A DNA stretch of 64,000 nucleotides, taken from the NCBI RefSeq assembly GCF_013363975.1, contig NZ_JABWGN010000015.1, positions 62,001-126,000 on the forward strand. The letters are read 5' to 3'. The notes under the pieces were generated by a model that was not told the origin of the DNA, did no database searches, and saw only the letters and a program-made list of their open reading frames with translations. Below, piece by piece: positions 16,010 through 24,427 of the stretch. Every line of letters starts with the position of its first letter. Positions within the stretch are counted from its first letter, which is position 1. The translations under genes were made by a program, and so were the position numbers. Source of the DNA: Nonomuraea montanisoli (GTDB lineage: Bacteria; Actinomycetota; Actinomycetes; Streptosporangiales; Streptosporangiaceae).

Positions 16010-16825
16010 TTACTCGCGGACCGACCCCTGGAGCAGCCCGCGGACGAAGTGACGCTGGAGGAACAGGTAGAAGAGCACGACCGGGGTGGCCACGATGACC
16101 GACCCGGCCGCGAGCAGCGTGAAACCCGAGGTGTACTGGCCCTGGAAGAACGCCAGGCCGAGCGGCGCGGTCCGCAGCGACTCACTGGTCACCATGATCA
16201 GCGGGATGAGGAACTCGTTCCACGTCCACATGAAGACCAGCACGGTGAGCGTGACGATGGCCGGCCGGGCCGGCGGCACCAGCACCTGCCACAGCGTGCG
16301 CCACGTCGAGGCGCCGTCGATGCGGGCGGCCTCGGCGATGGCCCGGCTGCTGGCCCGGAAGTAGGCCCGCATCCAGAACGTGCCGAACGCCACCGACAGC
16401 GCCACCTGCGGCAGCGCGACCGACCAGAACGTGTCGATGAGGCCGAGCGTGCGCAGGTCGAAGTAGAGCGGCACCGCGATGGCCTCGCTCGGCATCATGA
16501 TCCCGAGCATGAACAGGTAGAACAGCACGGTGTGGCCGCGGAAGCGCATGGTGCCGAACGCGTACCCGCTCATGATCGACAGCACCACGCTGACCACGAC
16601 GACGAACGATGACACGGCCAGGCTGCTGCGCAGGTACGTGCCGAAGTGCCCCGCCTCCCAGGCCGCCGCGAAGTTGCCGAGGTGCGGCCCCCACGCCTGC
16701 CCGGCCGGGCCGGCGTCGTCGGGGCCGAGCGCGGCCCCGAGGATGGTGACGACGGGGAAGAGCGCGAACGCGGCGAACGCCGACAGGATGACGTAGTTCG
16801 CCACCCGCTCCGCACGGGAGATCAC
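16010..16825 (-). CDS. Carbohydrate ABC transporter permease (MalG/UgpE type)
   Basis: A six-TM permease of 271 residues. The EAA loop EAARIDGASTWRTLWQVLVP (about residues 180-200) matches the EAAxxDGAsxxxxfxxIxlP consensus of MalG-type subunits, where it contacts the ATPase. It pairs with the MalF-type gene 37 bp upstream. No ATP-binding gene is present in the operon, as is common in actinomycetes, where a shared MsiK-type ATPase serves many sugar importers. Confidence 0.9.
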   Translation of the reverse strand: MISRAERVANYVILSAFAAFALFPVVTILGAALGPDDAGPAGQAWGPHLGNFAAAWEAGHFGTYLRSSLAVSSFVVVVSVVLSIMSGYAFGTMRFRGHTVLFYLFMLGIMMPSEAIAVPLYFDLRTLGLIDTFWSVALPQVALSVAFGTFWMRAYFRASSRAIAEAARIDGASTWRTLWQVLVPPARPAIVTLTVLVFMWTWNEFLIPLIMVTSESLRTAPLGLAFFQGQYTSGFTLLAAGSVIVATPVVLFYLFLQRHFVRGLLQGSVRE

Positions 16826-16862
16826 GACACCCTCCTACAGGACCGGCCGGGGACACCCGCGC

Positions 16863-17741
16863 TCACGTCGTCCCCTTGTCGGCCAGCCGGTTGATCGCGA
16901 ACGAGATCGCGAAGATGACCACGGTCAGCGTCACTCCGATCGCCGCCGCCGAGCCGACCTGGCCCAGCCCGAAGGCCCGGTGGTAGACCTCGAACGACGG
17001 CACCGACGTCGACTCGCCGGGCCCGCCGCGCGTGGTGACGTACACCAGGTCGAACGTCCGCAACGCGGCGATCACCGTCAGCGTCAGCGCCACCGCGATC
17101 TCCCCGCGCACCGACGGCAGCGTGACCGCGAAGAACTCCCTGACCGCGCCGGCCCCGTCGAGCCGGGCCGCCTCGTACAGCTCCGCCGGCACGCGGCTCA
17201 TCCCGGCCAGCAGCAGCACGGTCACCAGGCCGCTCTCGAACCACGTGCCCACGACGCCGACGGCCGGCAGCGCGAACGTGTGGTCGCCCAGCCAGCCCCG
17301 GGTGAGCCCGTCCAGGCCGAGCGCGCCGAGCAGCGCGTTCAGGGTGCCGTCGGGCGCGTACACCCGCCGCCAGGCGACGGCCACGACGACCATGGCCACC
17401 ACCTGCGGCAGGAACACCACGGTCCGGAAGAACCCGAGCCCGCGCACCTGGGCGTGGTTGAGGATCGCCGCCAGCGTCAGCCCGATGGCCAGCGGGATCA
17501 CCGCGTAGAAGACGATGAGCACCAGCGCGTGGCCGAACCCCGCCCGCAGCCGCTCGTCCGACAGGATCGCGGCGTAGTTGTCCAGGCCCACCCACCGGCC
17601 GAGGGTGAGACCGTCCCAGTCGTACAGGGAGATCTGCACCGCGCGGCCGATGGGGTAGAGCAGGAACACCGCGTAGACGACGAACGCCGGCAGCAGGTAC
17701 AGGTAGGCGACGCGGCCGGGCTCCCCCGGAGGTCGGCCCAT
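16863..17741 (-). CDS. Carbohydrate ABC transporter permease (MalF/UgpA type)
   Basis: The 292-residue protein has the usual N-terminal helix (AYLYLLPAFVVYAVFLLYPI), the WVGLDNYAAIL segment and the EAA loop YEAARLDGAGAVREFFAVTL of MalF-type subunits. ATG 17741 follows the binding-protein stop by 2 nt; a GTG at 17747 overlaps that stop (GTGA) and is an alternative. It forms the heterodimeric channel with the downstream MalG-type subunit. Confidence 0.9.
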   Translation of the reverse strand: MGRPPGEPGRVAYLYLLPAFVVYAVFLLYPIGRAVQISLYDWDGLTLGRWVGLDNYAAILSDERLRAGFGHALVLIVFYAVIPLAIGLTLAAILNHAQVRGLGFFRTVVFLPQVVAMVVVAVAWRRVYAPDGTLNALLGALGLDGLTRGWLGDHTFALPAVGVVGTWFESGLVTVLLLAGMSRVPAELYEAARLDGAGAVREFFAVTLPSVRGEIAVALTLTVIAALRTFDLVYVTTRGGPGESTSVPSFEVYHRAFGLGQVGSAAAIGVTLTVVIFAISFAINRLADKGTT

Positions 17742-17743
17742 GC

Positions 17744-19129
17744 TCACCCGTTGCTCTCGGCGAAGGTCTTGTAGTCCTTCTCCAGCGTGTCGAGGAACTC
17801 CTTCGGCGTGGCCTTCTTGGCCAGCAGGTCCTGCAGCGCCGCGCCGAGCGTATCGGCGAAGGTGGGGGTGGCGTAGTCGAGGTAGGGCACCAGCCCGTTC
17901 TCCTTGGTGGCGGCGCCGAACGCGGTGAAGACGTCCTGCTGGGGCCCGGCCTGGACGGTCTGCTGCGCGGTGTCGGCGACCGGCAGGTTGCCGGTGGAGG
18001 TGAGCACCTTCATGGCGTCCGCGTTGGTGATGAAGTCGATGTAGGCCGCCGCCGCGTCCGGGTGCGGGCTCTTGGCCGTGATCGCGAACGGCAGGCCGGT
18101 GCCGCCGGTCGTGACGGGAGGGGCGCCGGCCGCGGCGCCGGGCGGCAGCATGAACCCGAGGTCCTTGCCGAGCGCCTTGTCCAGGTCGGCCAGCAGCCAG
18201 GTGCCCGCGATGAGGAAGACGCCCTTCCCCTTGCCGAACGCCTGCCAGGCCGGGTCGTAGCCCTGCCCGTTGAAGCCCTGCTCGAAGTAGCCCTTGTCCA
18301 CCCAGCCGACCAGCTCCTCGACGGCCTTGACGTTCTCGGGCGTGGTCCAGGAGGCGCCCTTGCGGCCGAAGGCGAGCGTGGAGATCTGGTCGGCGGGCAC
18401 GTGGCGGCCCTGCACCGTGCCGAACACGTGGATGGCGGGCCACTTGTCGAGGTTGCCGAGCTGCATCGGCACCTCGCCCCCGGCCTTGGCCTTCTCCAGC
18501 GCCGCCTGGAAGTCGGCCCACGTCTTCGGCGGCTCCAGGCCGAGCTTGGTGAGCTTGGCCCGGTTGTAGAAGACGCCGACGACCTCGCCGACCTGGGGCA
18601 GGCCGTACAGGTTGCCGTCGCCGAACACCTTGCCGTCGGCGCTGTAGCGCGAGTAGCGCAGCACCGAGTCGGGGTAGCGGGTCTTCCAGCCGTACCTGTC
18701 GGCGTAGGCGTCCAGCGGCAGGAGCTGGCCGGCCTTGACGAACTGGCCCATCGACGAGCGCCCGTTGTTGGCCTCCACCACGTCCGGCGGCTCGTTGCCG
18801 CTCAGCGCCAGGCGCAGCGTGGTGTTGAGGTCGTCGAACGAGCGCGAGACCCGCTTGAGCCTGATGTTGGGGTACTTGGCCTCGAACGCGGCGTTGAGCT
18901 GCTTCATCTGGGCGGCCTGACCGCCGCGTACCTCCTGGTCCCACACGGTGAGCGTCACGTCGCCCAGGGCGCCGGCGTCGGTGCGCACCGCAGAGGCGGC
19001 GGTCTTCGCCGGGGAGGGCGCGGGCGGGGCCGAGGAGCCGGGCGCGCACGCGGTGGCGGCGAGGGTCAGGACGCCGGCGGCCAGCACGGCGGACGTCCGC
19101 GGACCGCGGGGGCTACGGCCCATGATCAT
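17744..19129 (-). CDS. Extracellular sugar-binding lipoprotein of ABC importer
   Basis: A family 1 solute-binding protein of 461 residues. It has an N-terminal hydrophobic signal ending in a lipobox-like TLAATAC with Cys28, then LTVWDQEVRGGQAAQMKQLN and KYPNIRLKRVS, which are typical of the CUT1 family. PPDVVEANNG and the C-terminal AAAAYIDFITNADAMKVL are also family hallmarks. It captures the oligosaccharide for the two permeases downstream. The ATG at 19129 has AAGGAG 7 nt upstream, embedded in the end of the kinase gene, so the two are tightly coupled. Confidence 0.9.
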   Translation of the reverse strand: MIMGRSPRGPRTSAVLAAGVLTLAATACAPGSSAPPAPSPAKTAASAVRTDAGALGDVTLTVWDQEVRGGQAAQMKQLNAAFEAKYPNIRLKRVSRSFDDLNTTLRLALSGNEPPDVVEANNGRSSMGQFVKAGQLLPLDAYADRYGWKTRYPDSVLRYSRYSADGKVFGDGNLYGLPQVGEVVGVFYNRAKLTKLGLEPPKTWADFQAALEKAKAGGEVPMQLGNLDKWPAIHVFGTVQGRHVPADQISTLAFGRKGASWTTPENVKAVEELVGWVDKGYFEQGFNGQGYDPAWQAFGKGKGVFLIAGTWLLADLDKALGKDLGFMLPPGAAAGAPPVTTGGTGLPFAITAKSPHPDAAAAYIDFITNADAMKVLTSTGNLPVADTAQQTVQAGPQQDVFTAFGAATKENGLVPYLDYATPTFADTLGAALQDLLAKKATPKEFLDTLEKDYKTFAESNG

Positions 19130-19133
19130 GGTG

Positions 19134-20324
19134 TTACTCCTTCTGGGCGGGCACGCGCTGCGCGGCCGGTACCTCGGGCTCGGTGGGGACCGCCGGGGCG
19201 GGCGGCTCAAGGTCGGCGTGCCGGGCGATCGTGGCGGCGGCCCGGCGCACCGCGCCCACCGGCACGGTCGGCACGAGCCGGTCGAGGAAGGCGTAGCGGC
19301 GGGCCAGCGAGTCGCCGTAGGCGCCGCCCCGCCCGGCCGCGCCGCGCACCTCGTGCCACCAGTCCGCGATGTCGCCCCAGCCCGGCGCGGCCAGCGACCC
19401 GCCGAACTGCTGGACGGCCAGCCCGGCGCACACCCCGGCGAAGGCCAGCCGGTCGGCCAGCGGCCATCCGGACAGCGTGCCGAGCACGATGCCCGCGCCG
19501 AAGACGTCGCCCGCGCCGGTCGGGTCAAGCGCGCGCACCCGGGGGGCGGGCACGTACGCCTCCTCGCCGGTCGTCGAGTCGATGGCCATGGCGCCGTTCG
19601 CGCCGTCGGTGACGACGGCCAGCGGCACCTTGTCGGCGAGGACGTACAGGGCGTCGCGCGGATTGTCGGTGCCGGTGTAGGCCATCGCCTCGACCGCGTT
19701 CGGCATGAACGCGTGGCAGACGGCGAGCTGGTCGAGCAGCGACGGCGACCACGCGCCCGACGGGTCCCAGCCCACGTCGGCGAAGATCATGGCGCCGTCG
19801 CGCTGGGCCAGCTCGGCCCAGTTGCACGCGGCGCCGGGCGGCGCGCCGAGCGGCTCCTCCGCGGAGAGCGTCACGATCACGGCCCGGGACCGGGGCGGTT
19901 TGCCGATCATCTCCGAGGCCGACATGGGCGCGGGATGGCCGTGGGTCACCATGCTCCGGTCGCGGTCGACGGCCATGGAGACCGTCACCGGCGTGTGCCA
20001 CTGGTCGAAGCGCCGCGACTTGGACAGGTCCACCGACTCCTGCTCGGCCAGCGTGCGCCAGCAGAAGTCGCCGTAGTCGTCGTCGCCGAACGCGGCGGCC
20101 AGCGACGTGCGCAGGCCCAGCCGGCTGGTCGCGATGGCCAGGTTGGCGATGCCTCCGGGGCAGGAGCCCATGCCCTCGGCCCATGTCTCGGTGCCGGCGG
20201 CGGGCATGGCGGGCAGACCGGTGAACACGATGTCGAGGAACACGGTGCCCGCGAGGAAGACGTCGAACTGCGGAGCCTCGGGGCTCCGTAGATCGGCGAG
20301 AGGGTCGTAGGCCTGGGCAGACAC
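19134..20324 (-). CDS. PfkB-family carbohydrate kinase
   Basis: First gene of the leftward operon (GTG start with AGGAGG 10 nt upstream). It is a 396-residue ribokinase-fold protein with a GGIANLAIATSRLGLRTSL substrate-lid motif (about 57-75) and the catalytic PfkB signature DPTGAGDVFGAGIVLG near residue 265. At about 396 residues it is longer than usual PfkB kinases (300-330), with an extra helical C-terminus (residues 320-396). Encoded with an ABC importer and facing a GH4 enzyme, it may phosphorylate the imported di- or monosaccharide to provide the 6-phospho group that GH4 phosphoglycosidases recognise. That role is an inference. Confidence 0.82.
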   Translation of the reverse strand: MSAQAYDPLADLRSPEAPQFDVFLAGTVFLDIVFTGLPAMPAAGTETWAEGMGSCPGGIANLAIATSRLGLRTSLAAAFGDDDYGDFCWRTLAEQESVDLSKSRRFDQWHTPVTVSMAVDRDRSMVTHGHPAPMSASEMIGKPPRSRAVIVTLSAEEPLGAPPGAACNWAELAQRDGAMIFADVGWDPSGAWSPSLLDQLAVCHAFMPNAVEAMAYTGTDNPRDALYVLADKVPLAVVTDGANGAMAIDSTTGEEAYVPAPRVRALDPTGAGDVFGAGIVLGTLSGWPLADRLAFAGVCAGLAVQQFGGSLAAPGWGDIADWWHEVRGAAGRGGAYGDSLARRYAFLDRLVPTVPVGAVRRAAATIARHADLEPPAPAVPTEPEVPAAQRVPAQKE

Positions 20325-20351
20325 GGGTAAGAGACCTCCTCGACAGTACGA

Positions 20352-20456
20352 GATGTGCGCAATCTTGCACGTTTACTCGCGCACATCAAGTGTTTCGTGT
20401 GAGTAATTGGTAGAAGATGCTCGTTCATGCGCGCGTTTGACTGTTAGAATCCGATC
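20352..20456. promoter_or_regulatory. Divergent regulatory region of the carbohydrate locus
   Basis: GATGTGCGC (20352-20360) and GCGCACATC (20379-20387) form a 9-bp inverted repeat over the probable promoter of the leftward operon. TAGAAT (20445-20450) is 6 nt before the DeoR GTG, giving a leaderless rightward transcript. The DeoR protein is the obvious binder. Confidence 0.55.
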
Positions 20457-21215
20457 GTGCTCCAGCACCTCAGGCATGCGGAGATCATGCGCCGAGTCCG
20501 GCTCTCGGGGGCGACCAGCGTCCGTGACCTGGCGGCCCAGTTGGGCGTGAGCCCGTCCACCATCCGCCGCGACCTGGAGGTGCTCGACCGCGACGGCACG
20601 CTCAGGCGTGTGCGCGGGGGCGCCCTGGCCGGCGCCGACGCCGACACCGACCGGCCCTTCGCCGAGGTGGCGGGCGTGGACGAGCAGGACAAGGAGGCCG
20701 TGGCGGCGCGCGCCGCGCGGCTCGTCGGCGACGGCGACGTCGTCCTGCTCGACATCGGCACGACCACGATGCGGCTGGCCTGCTGCCTGCGCGGGCGCCG
20801 CGTCACCGTGGTCACCTCCAGCCTCGCCGTCCTCGACGTGCTGCGCGACGACCCGGTGGTCGAGCTGCTGCTGCTCGGCGGCATGCTGCGCCGGCCGTAC
20901 CACTCGCTGGTGGGCGTGCTCACCGAGGAGGCGCTCGGACAGGTCTGCGCCGACCGGGTGTTCCTCGGGGCGAGCGGGGTCCGCGCCGACGGCCAGCTCG
21001 TGGACACCACACTCGCCGAGGTGCCGCTGAAGCGCGCCATGATCGCCGCGGCGGGTCAGGTGGTGCTGCTCGTGGACCGGCACAAGTTCCCCGGGACGGG
21101 CGCCCTGCGGGTGTGCGGGCCCGAGGACATCGATGTGCTCGTCACCAATGAGGGCGCCGATGCGTCCACGCTGCGCGCCTGCGCGGACGCCGGTGTCGAG
21201 GTCCTGCTCGCGTGA
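20457..21215 (+). CDS. DeoR-family transcriptional regulator
   Basis: The 252-residue protein has the DeoR HTH (HAEIMRRVRLSGATSVRDLA, QLGVSPSTIRRDLEVLDRDG) and the DeoRC sugar-phosphate sensor with DIGTTTMRLA and VFLGASGVRADG. Members normally bind phosphosugars, which suits a locus that makes a phospho-disaccharide or its hydrolysis product. It is 34 bp upstream of the GH4 gene and divergent from the importer operon, so it probably controls both arms. Confidence 0.9.
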   Translation: MLQHLRHAEIMRRVRLSGATSVRDLAAQLGVSPSTIRRDLEVLDRDGTLRRVRGGALAGADADTDRPFAEVAGVDEQDKEAVAARAARLVGDGDVVLLDIGTTTMRLACCLRGRRVTVVTSSLAVLDVLRDDPVVELLLLGGMLRRPYHSLVGVLTEEALGQVCADRVFLGASGVRADGQLVDTTLAEVPLKRAMIAAAGQVVLLVDRHKFPGTGALRVCGPEDIDVLVTNEGADASTLRACADAGVEVLLA

Positions 21216-21249
21216 GCGCCGGAGCGAGGTCCGGCGGTGAGGAGATCGG

Positions 21250-22599
21250 ATGAGACTGGCCGTTCTGGGAGGCGGGGGCTTCCGGGTCCCGCTCGTGTAC
21301 GGCGCGCTGCTGCGCGACGTCGCCAAGCCCCGGGTGGAGGAGGTGGTGCTGTACGACGTGTCGACCGAGCGGCTGGAAGCCATCGGCCACGTCCTGGAGC
21401 AGCTCGCCGCGGGGCACGACGACCCGCCCGTGGTGCGCGTCACCACCGACCTCGACACCGCGCTGCGCGGGGCAGACTTCGTCTTCTCCGCGATCCGGGT
21501 CGGCGGCCTGGCGGGCCGCACGGCCGACGAGCGGGTCGCGCTGGACCTCGGCGTGCTCGGCCAGGAGACCACCGGGCCCGGCGGGGTCGCCTACGGCCTG
21601 CGCACGATCCCGGTCGCGGTGCGCGTGGCCGAGCGGATCGCCGCCCTCGCCCCGGACGCGTGGGTCATCAACTTCACCAACCCGGCCGGCATGGTCACCG
21701 AGGCCATGCGCCGCGTCCTGGGCGAGCGGGTGATCGGCATCTGCGACTCGCCGATCGGCCTGGTGCGGCGGACGGCCTCCGCCCTCGGGCTCGACCCGGC
21801 CCGCGTGTCGCCCGACTACGTGGGGCTCAACCACCTCGGCTGGCTGCGCGGGCTGTCGCACCAGGGCCGCGACGTGCTGCCCGGGCTGCTCGCCGACGAC
21901 GGCGCGCTGCGGCAGGTGGAGGAGGCGCGGATCTTCGGCGCCGACTGGGTGCGCACCCTCGGCGCGCTGCCCAACGAGTACCTGTACTACTACTACTTCA
22001 CCCGCGAGGCCATCGCCGCGACCTCGGGCCGCACCCGTGGCGAGTCGCTGCTCGGCCAGCAGGACCGCTTCTACGCGGCGGTCCGCGAGCGGCCCGGCCA
22101 GGCGCTGGCCGAGTGGACCAGGGCGCGCAGGGAGCGCGACGAGTCGTACATGGCCGAGGCCCGCGACGTCACCGAGGCCGGCGAGCGCGACGCCGCCGAC
22201 CTGGAGGCCGGCGGGTACGAGGGCATCGCGCTCGCGCTCATGGCGGCCATCGCCCGCGGCGAGCCCACCACCATGATCCTCAACGTGCGCAACGGCGCCG
22301 CCGTGCAGGGGCTGCCCGAGGACGCGGTGGTCGAGATCCCGTGCGCGGTGGACGGCTCGGGGGTCAGGCCGCTGGCCACCCGGCCGCTGCCCGGGCGCTT
22401 CCTCGGGCTGGTCCAGCAGGTGAAGGCGGTGGAGCAGACGGCCATCGAGGCGGCCCTGTCGGGCTCGTCGCGGCTCGCGGTCGAGGCGTTCGCGCTGCAC
22501 CCGCTGGTCGACTCGGTGAGCACGGCCCATCGGCTCCTCGACGGCTACCGGGCCCGCGTCCCGCAGCTCGCCGAGGTACTGGACGACGGCCTGCTCTAG
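21250..22599 (+). CDS. GH4 family 6-phospho-glycosidase
   Basis: A 449-residue NAD-dependent family 4 glycosidase. The NAD-binding loop is LAVLGGGGFRVPLVYGALL (residues 3-21), the substrate motif VINFTNPAGMVTEAM is near 140 and the metal ligands are Cys in IGICDSPIG (about 167) and His in GLNHLGW (about 197). The enzymes act by redox-assisted elimination at C3 and require Mn2+ and NAD+. Overall the sequence is like 6-phospho-beta-glucosidases, but the tetrad C-D-S-P differs from the C-N-x-P usually seen in beta-acting members and is closer to C-D-M-P of 6-phospho-alpha-glucosidases. Anomer preference is therefore open. Confidence 0.85.
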   Translation: MRLAVLGGGGFRVPLVYGALLRDVAKPRVEEVVLYDVSTERLEAIGHVLEQLAAGHDDPPVVRVTTDLDTALRGADFVFSAIRVGGLAGRTADERVALDLGVLGQETTGPGGVAYGLRTIPVAVRVAERIAALAPDAWVINFTNPAGMVTEAMRRVLGERVIGICDSPIGLVRRTASALGLDPARVSPDYVGLNHLGWLRGLSHQGRDVLPGLLADDGALRQVEEARIFGADWVRTLGALPNEYLYYYYFTREAIAATSGRTRGESLLGQQDRFYAAVRERPGQALAEWTRARRERDESYMAEARDVTEAGERDAADLEAGGYEGIALALMAAIARGEPTTMILNVRNGAAVQGLPEDAVVEIPCAVDGSGVRPLATRPLPGRFLGLVQQVKAVEQTAIEAALSGSSRLAVEAFALHPLVDSVSTAHRLLDGYRARVPQLAEVLDDGLL

Positions 22600-22643
22600 C
22601 GGACGAGCCGGTTCCGGGACGCGCCTGCTCTAGCGGACGAGCC
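22590..22643. repeat. 20-bp direct repeat spanning two convergent stop codons
   Basis: CCTGCTCTAGCGGACGAGCC is present at 22590-22609 and again at 22624-22643 (34-bp period). The first copy contains the GH4 stop, the second the stop of idi on the other strand. It looks like a small tandem duplication at the junction of the two operons. Confidence 0.8.
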
Positions 22644-23238
22644 CGCTGGGGTGGGCGAGCGCCGGGGGCAGCGACGACTCCGGCGCCTCCGGCCACTGCG
22701 ACGGGCGGCCCAGGCACTCCAGTTGCTCCATCTGCAACCGGAACCAGGGCGAGCTCTCGCTGTGCCCGGTCAGCTCCCGGCACTCCTCCCAGGAGAGCCA
22801 GGCGGCCATGGAGACCTCGTCGAGGTTGAGCGAGAGCCGCTCGTCCGAGGCGGTCGCCCGGACCACCGGGCACAGCTCGTGCTCGACCGTCCCGTCGCCG
22901 GCGACCGCCCGGTAGGAGAACCGGGGCAGGATCACGCTCACCTCGCGCAGCGTGATGCCCAGCTCGGTCCTGACCCGCCGGGCCACCGCGTCCTTCAGCC
23001 CTTCGCCGGGCGCGGGGTGGCCGCAGCAACTGTTGGTGAGCACGCCGGGAAAGGTCTTCTTGCTCGCGGCCCTGCGGGTGATGAGGACCTGCCCGGCGGC
23101 GTTCACGATGTAGGAGGAGAACGCCAGGTGGTAGGGCGTGTCCGCGTGGTGGGCGGACAGCTTGGCGGCGGAGCCGATCGCGTGGCCCTCGGGATCCAGC
23201 AGGACGACTCTTTCCTCGGGCACTGTTCCCTCATGCAC
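22630..23238 (-). CDS. idi: Isopentenyl-diphosphate delta-isomerase, type I
   Basis: The 202-residue Nudix-fold enzyme interconverts IPP and DMAPP. Visible motifs are LAFSSYIVNAAGQVLITRR, the catalytic Cys region FPGVLTNSCCGHPAPGE (residues about 64-80) with metal-binding His, and the acidic VEHELCPVV with the catalytic Glu. Length is normal. It is the last gene of a four-gene operon with an aromatic prenyltransferase; its start overlaps the P450 stop by 8 nt. A dedicated isomerase here would raise DMAPP supply for prenylation. Confidence 0.93.
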   Translation of the reverse strand: MHEGTVPEERVVLLDPEGHAIGSAAKLSAHHADTPYHLAFSSYIVNAAGQVLITRRAASKKTFPGVLTNSCCGHPAPGEGLKDAVARRVRTELGITLREVSVILPRFSYRAVAGDGTVEHELCPVVRATASDERLSLNLDEVSMAAWLSWEECRELTGHSESSPWFRLQMEQLECLGRPSQWPEAPESSLPPALAHPSGLVR

Positions 23239-24427
23239 GGTTCGATCCTCGTTCTGGCTCGTAGCGGATCGGGAGCCGGGCGGGGCCCTGCAGCGATCGC
23301 AGCGGCCTCCAGGTCGGCGGGCCCGCGGGTTCGAGGCGGGCGACCCGGCCCAGGAGCGTGCCCAGCGCCTCCTGCATCTCGACGCGGCCGAGCTGGCCGC
23401 CCAGGCAGTAGTGGGCGCCGCCGCCGAAGCTGAGGGTCGCGGCGGCCGCCGGGCGCCCCAGGTCGTAGGCGTGGGGGTCGGCGTAGACGTCGGGGTCCCG
23501 GTTCATGGCCGGGATGGCGAGGATGATCCTGGTGCCGGCGGGGATGTCCAGGCCGTTGACGGTGGCGTCGGCGGTCGCGACCCGGCGCAGGAAGCTCGCG
23601 ACGGGGGTGAGCCTGGCCATCTCCTCCACCGCCGCCGGGATCAGACCTGGGTCCTTCTTGAGCTCGGCCCAGAGGTCGGGGCGGCCGGCCAGGAACTCCA
23701 GGCAGCTCGCGAGCTGCAGCCGCGTCGTGTCCGTCCCGGCCATGATGAGCGCGGAGACGAGCGCGGTCAGGTCCTCGGTGGTGAGGTCCTCCTGCTGCTG
23801 GATCAGATCGGTGATGAGGTCGTCCGCCGGTTCGGCCCGGCGCGCCTCGACGAGACGGCGCACGTGGGCGTCGAGCTCGTCATGGGCGGCCAGGCCCTCC
23901 GGCACCGCGCTCGCGTCGAACAACGCGAGCGTCCAGGCGTCGGCGGTGCGGGAGTAGAGGGGGAGGTCCGCCGCCGGGATGCCCAGGGCCGAGCAGATGA
24001 CGGGGATCGGGTACGGGTGGGTCCACGCGGCGACGGCGTCGACGACCGGGCCCGGGATCGTCCTGTCGACCAGCTCGCCGAAGGTCCGGCGCATCAGCGG
24101 GCGCATCCGGTCGATCGCGCCCGGCTTGAAGGCGGGCGAGGCCAGGCGCCGCATCCGGGCGTGCTCGGCCCCGCTCAGGTGCAGCAGCGACCGGCGGCGC
24201 CGCGCGACGTAGCGGGGGTCCAGGCCGGACCCGAGGTCCTCCAGGATCCCCTGCCCGAACGCCCGGTTGCCGAGGGCGGCGCGCCCGTCGGCGTGCCGCA
24301 GCAGCACCAGCGCCTCACCCAGGCGCGCCGTCCGCAGGCCGTCGGGCAGCCTCCTCAGCCGGGTCCAGAGGGGGCCCGACGACGCGGTGAGCAGGGGTTC
24401 GAGGTCCACCAGCTCGCTGGTGCGCAT
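23231..24427 (-). CDS. Cytochrome P450 monooxygenase
   Basis: A soluble actinobacterial P450 of 398 residues. The I-helix oxygen-activation motif ALIMAGTDTTRLQLASCL, the K-helix ExxR (VEEMARLTP) and the heme-thiolate loop LSFGGGAHYCLGGQLGRVEM with axial Cys near residue 345 are all intact. It needs a ferredoxin and a reductase, neither of which is in the operon. The ATG at 24427 overlaps the stop of the class II aldolase-like gene (ATGA). By context it probably oxidises the prenyl group or the aromatic ring of the product; the substrate is unproven. Confidence 0.92.
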   Translation of the reverse strand: MRTSELVDLEPLLTASSGPLWTRLRRLPDGLRTARLGEALVLLRHADGRAALGNRAFGQGILEDLGSGLDPRYVARRRRSLLHLSGAEHARMRRLASPAFKPGAIDRMRPLMRRTFGELVDRTIPGPVVDAVAAWTHPYPIPVICSALGIPAADLPLYSRTADAWTLALFDASAVPEGLAAHDELDAHVRRLVEARRAEPADDLITDLIQQQEDLTTEDLTALVSALIMAGTDTTRLQLASCLEFLAGRPDLWAELKKDPGLIPAAVEEMARLTPVASFLRRVATADATVNGLDIPAGTRIILAIPAMNRDPDVYADPHAYDLGRPAAAATLSFGGGAHYCLGGQLGRVEMQEALGTLLGRVARLEPAGPPTWRPLRSLQGPARLPIRYEPERGSNRA

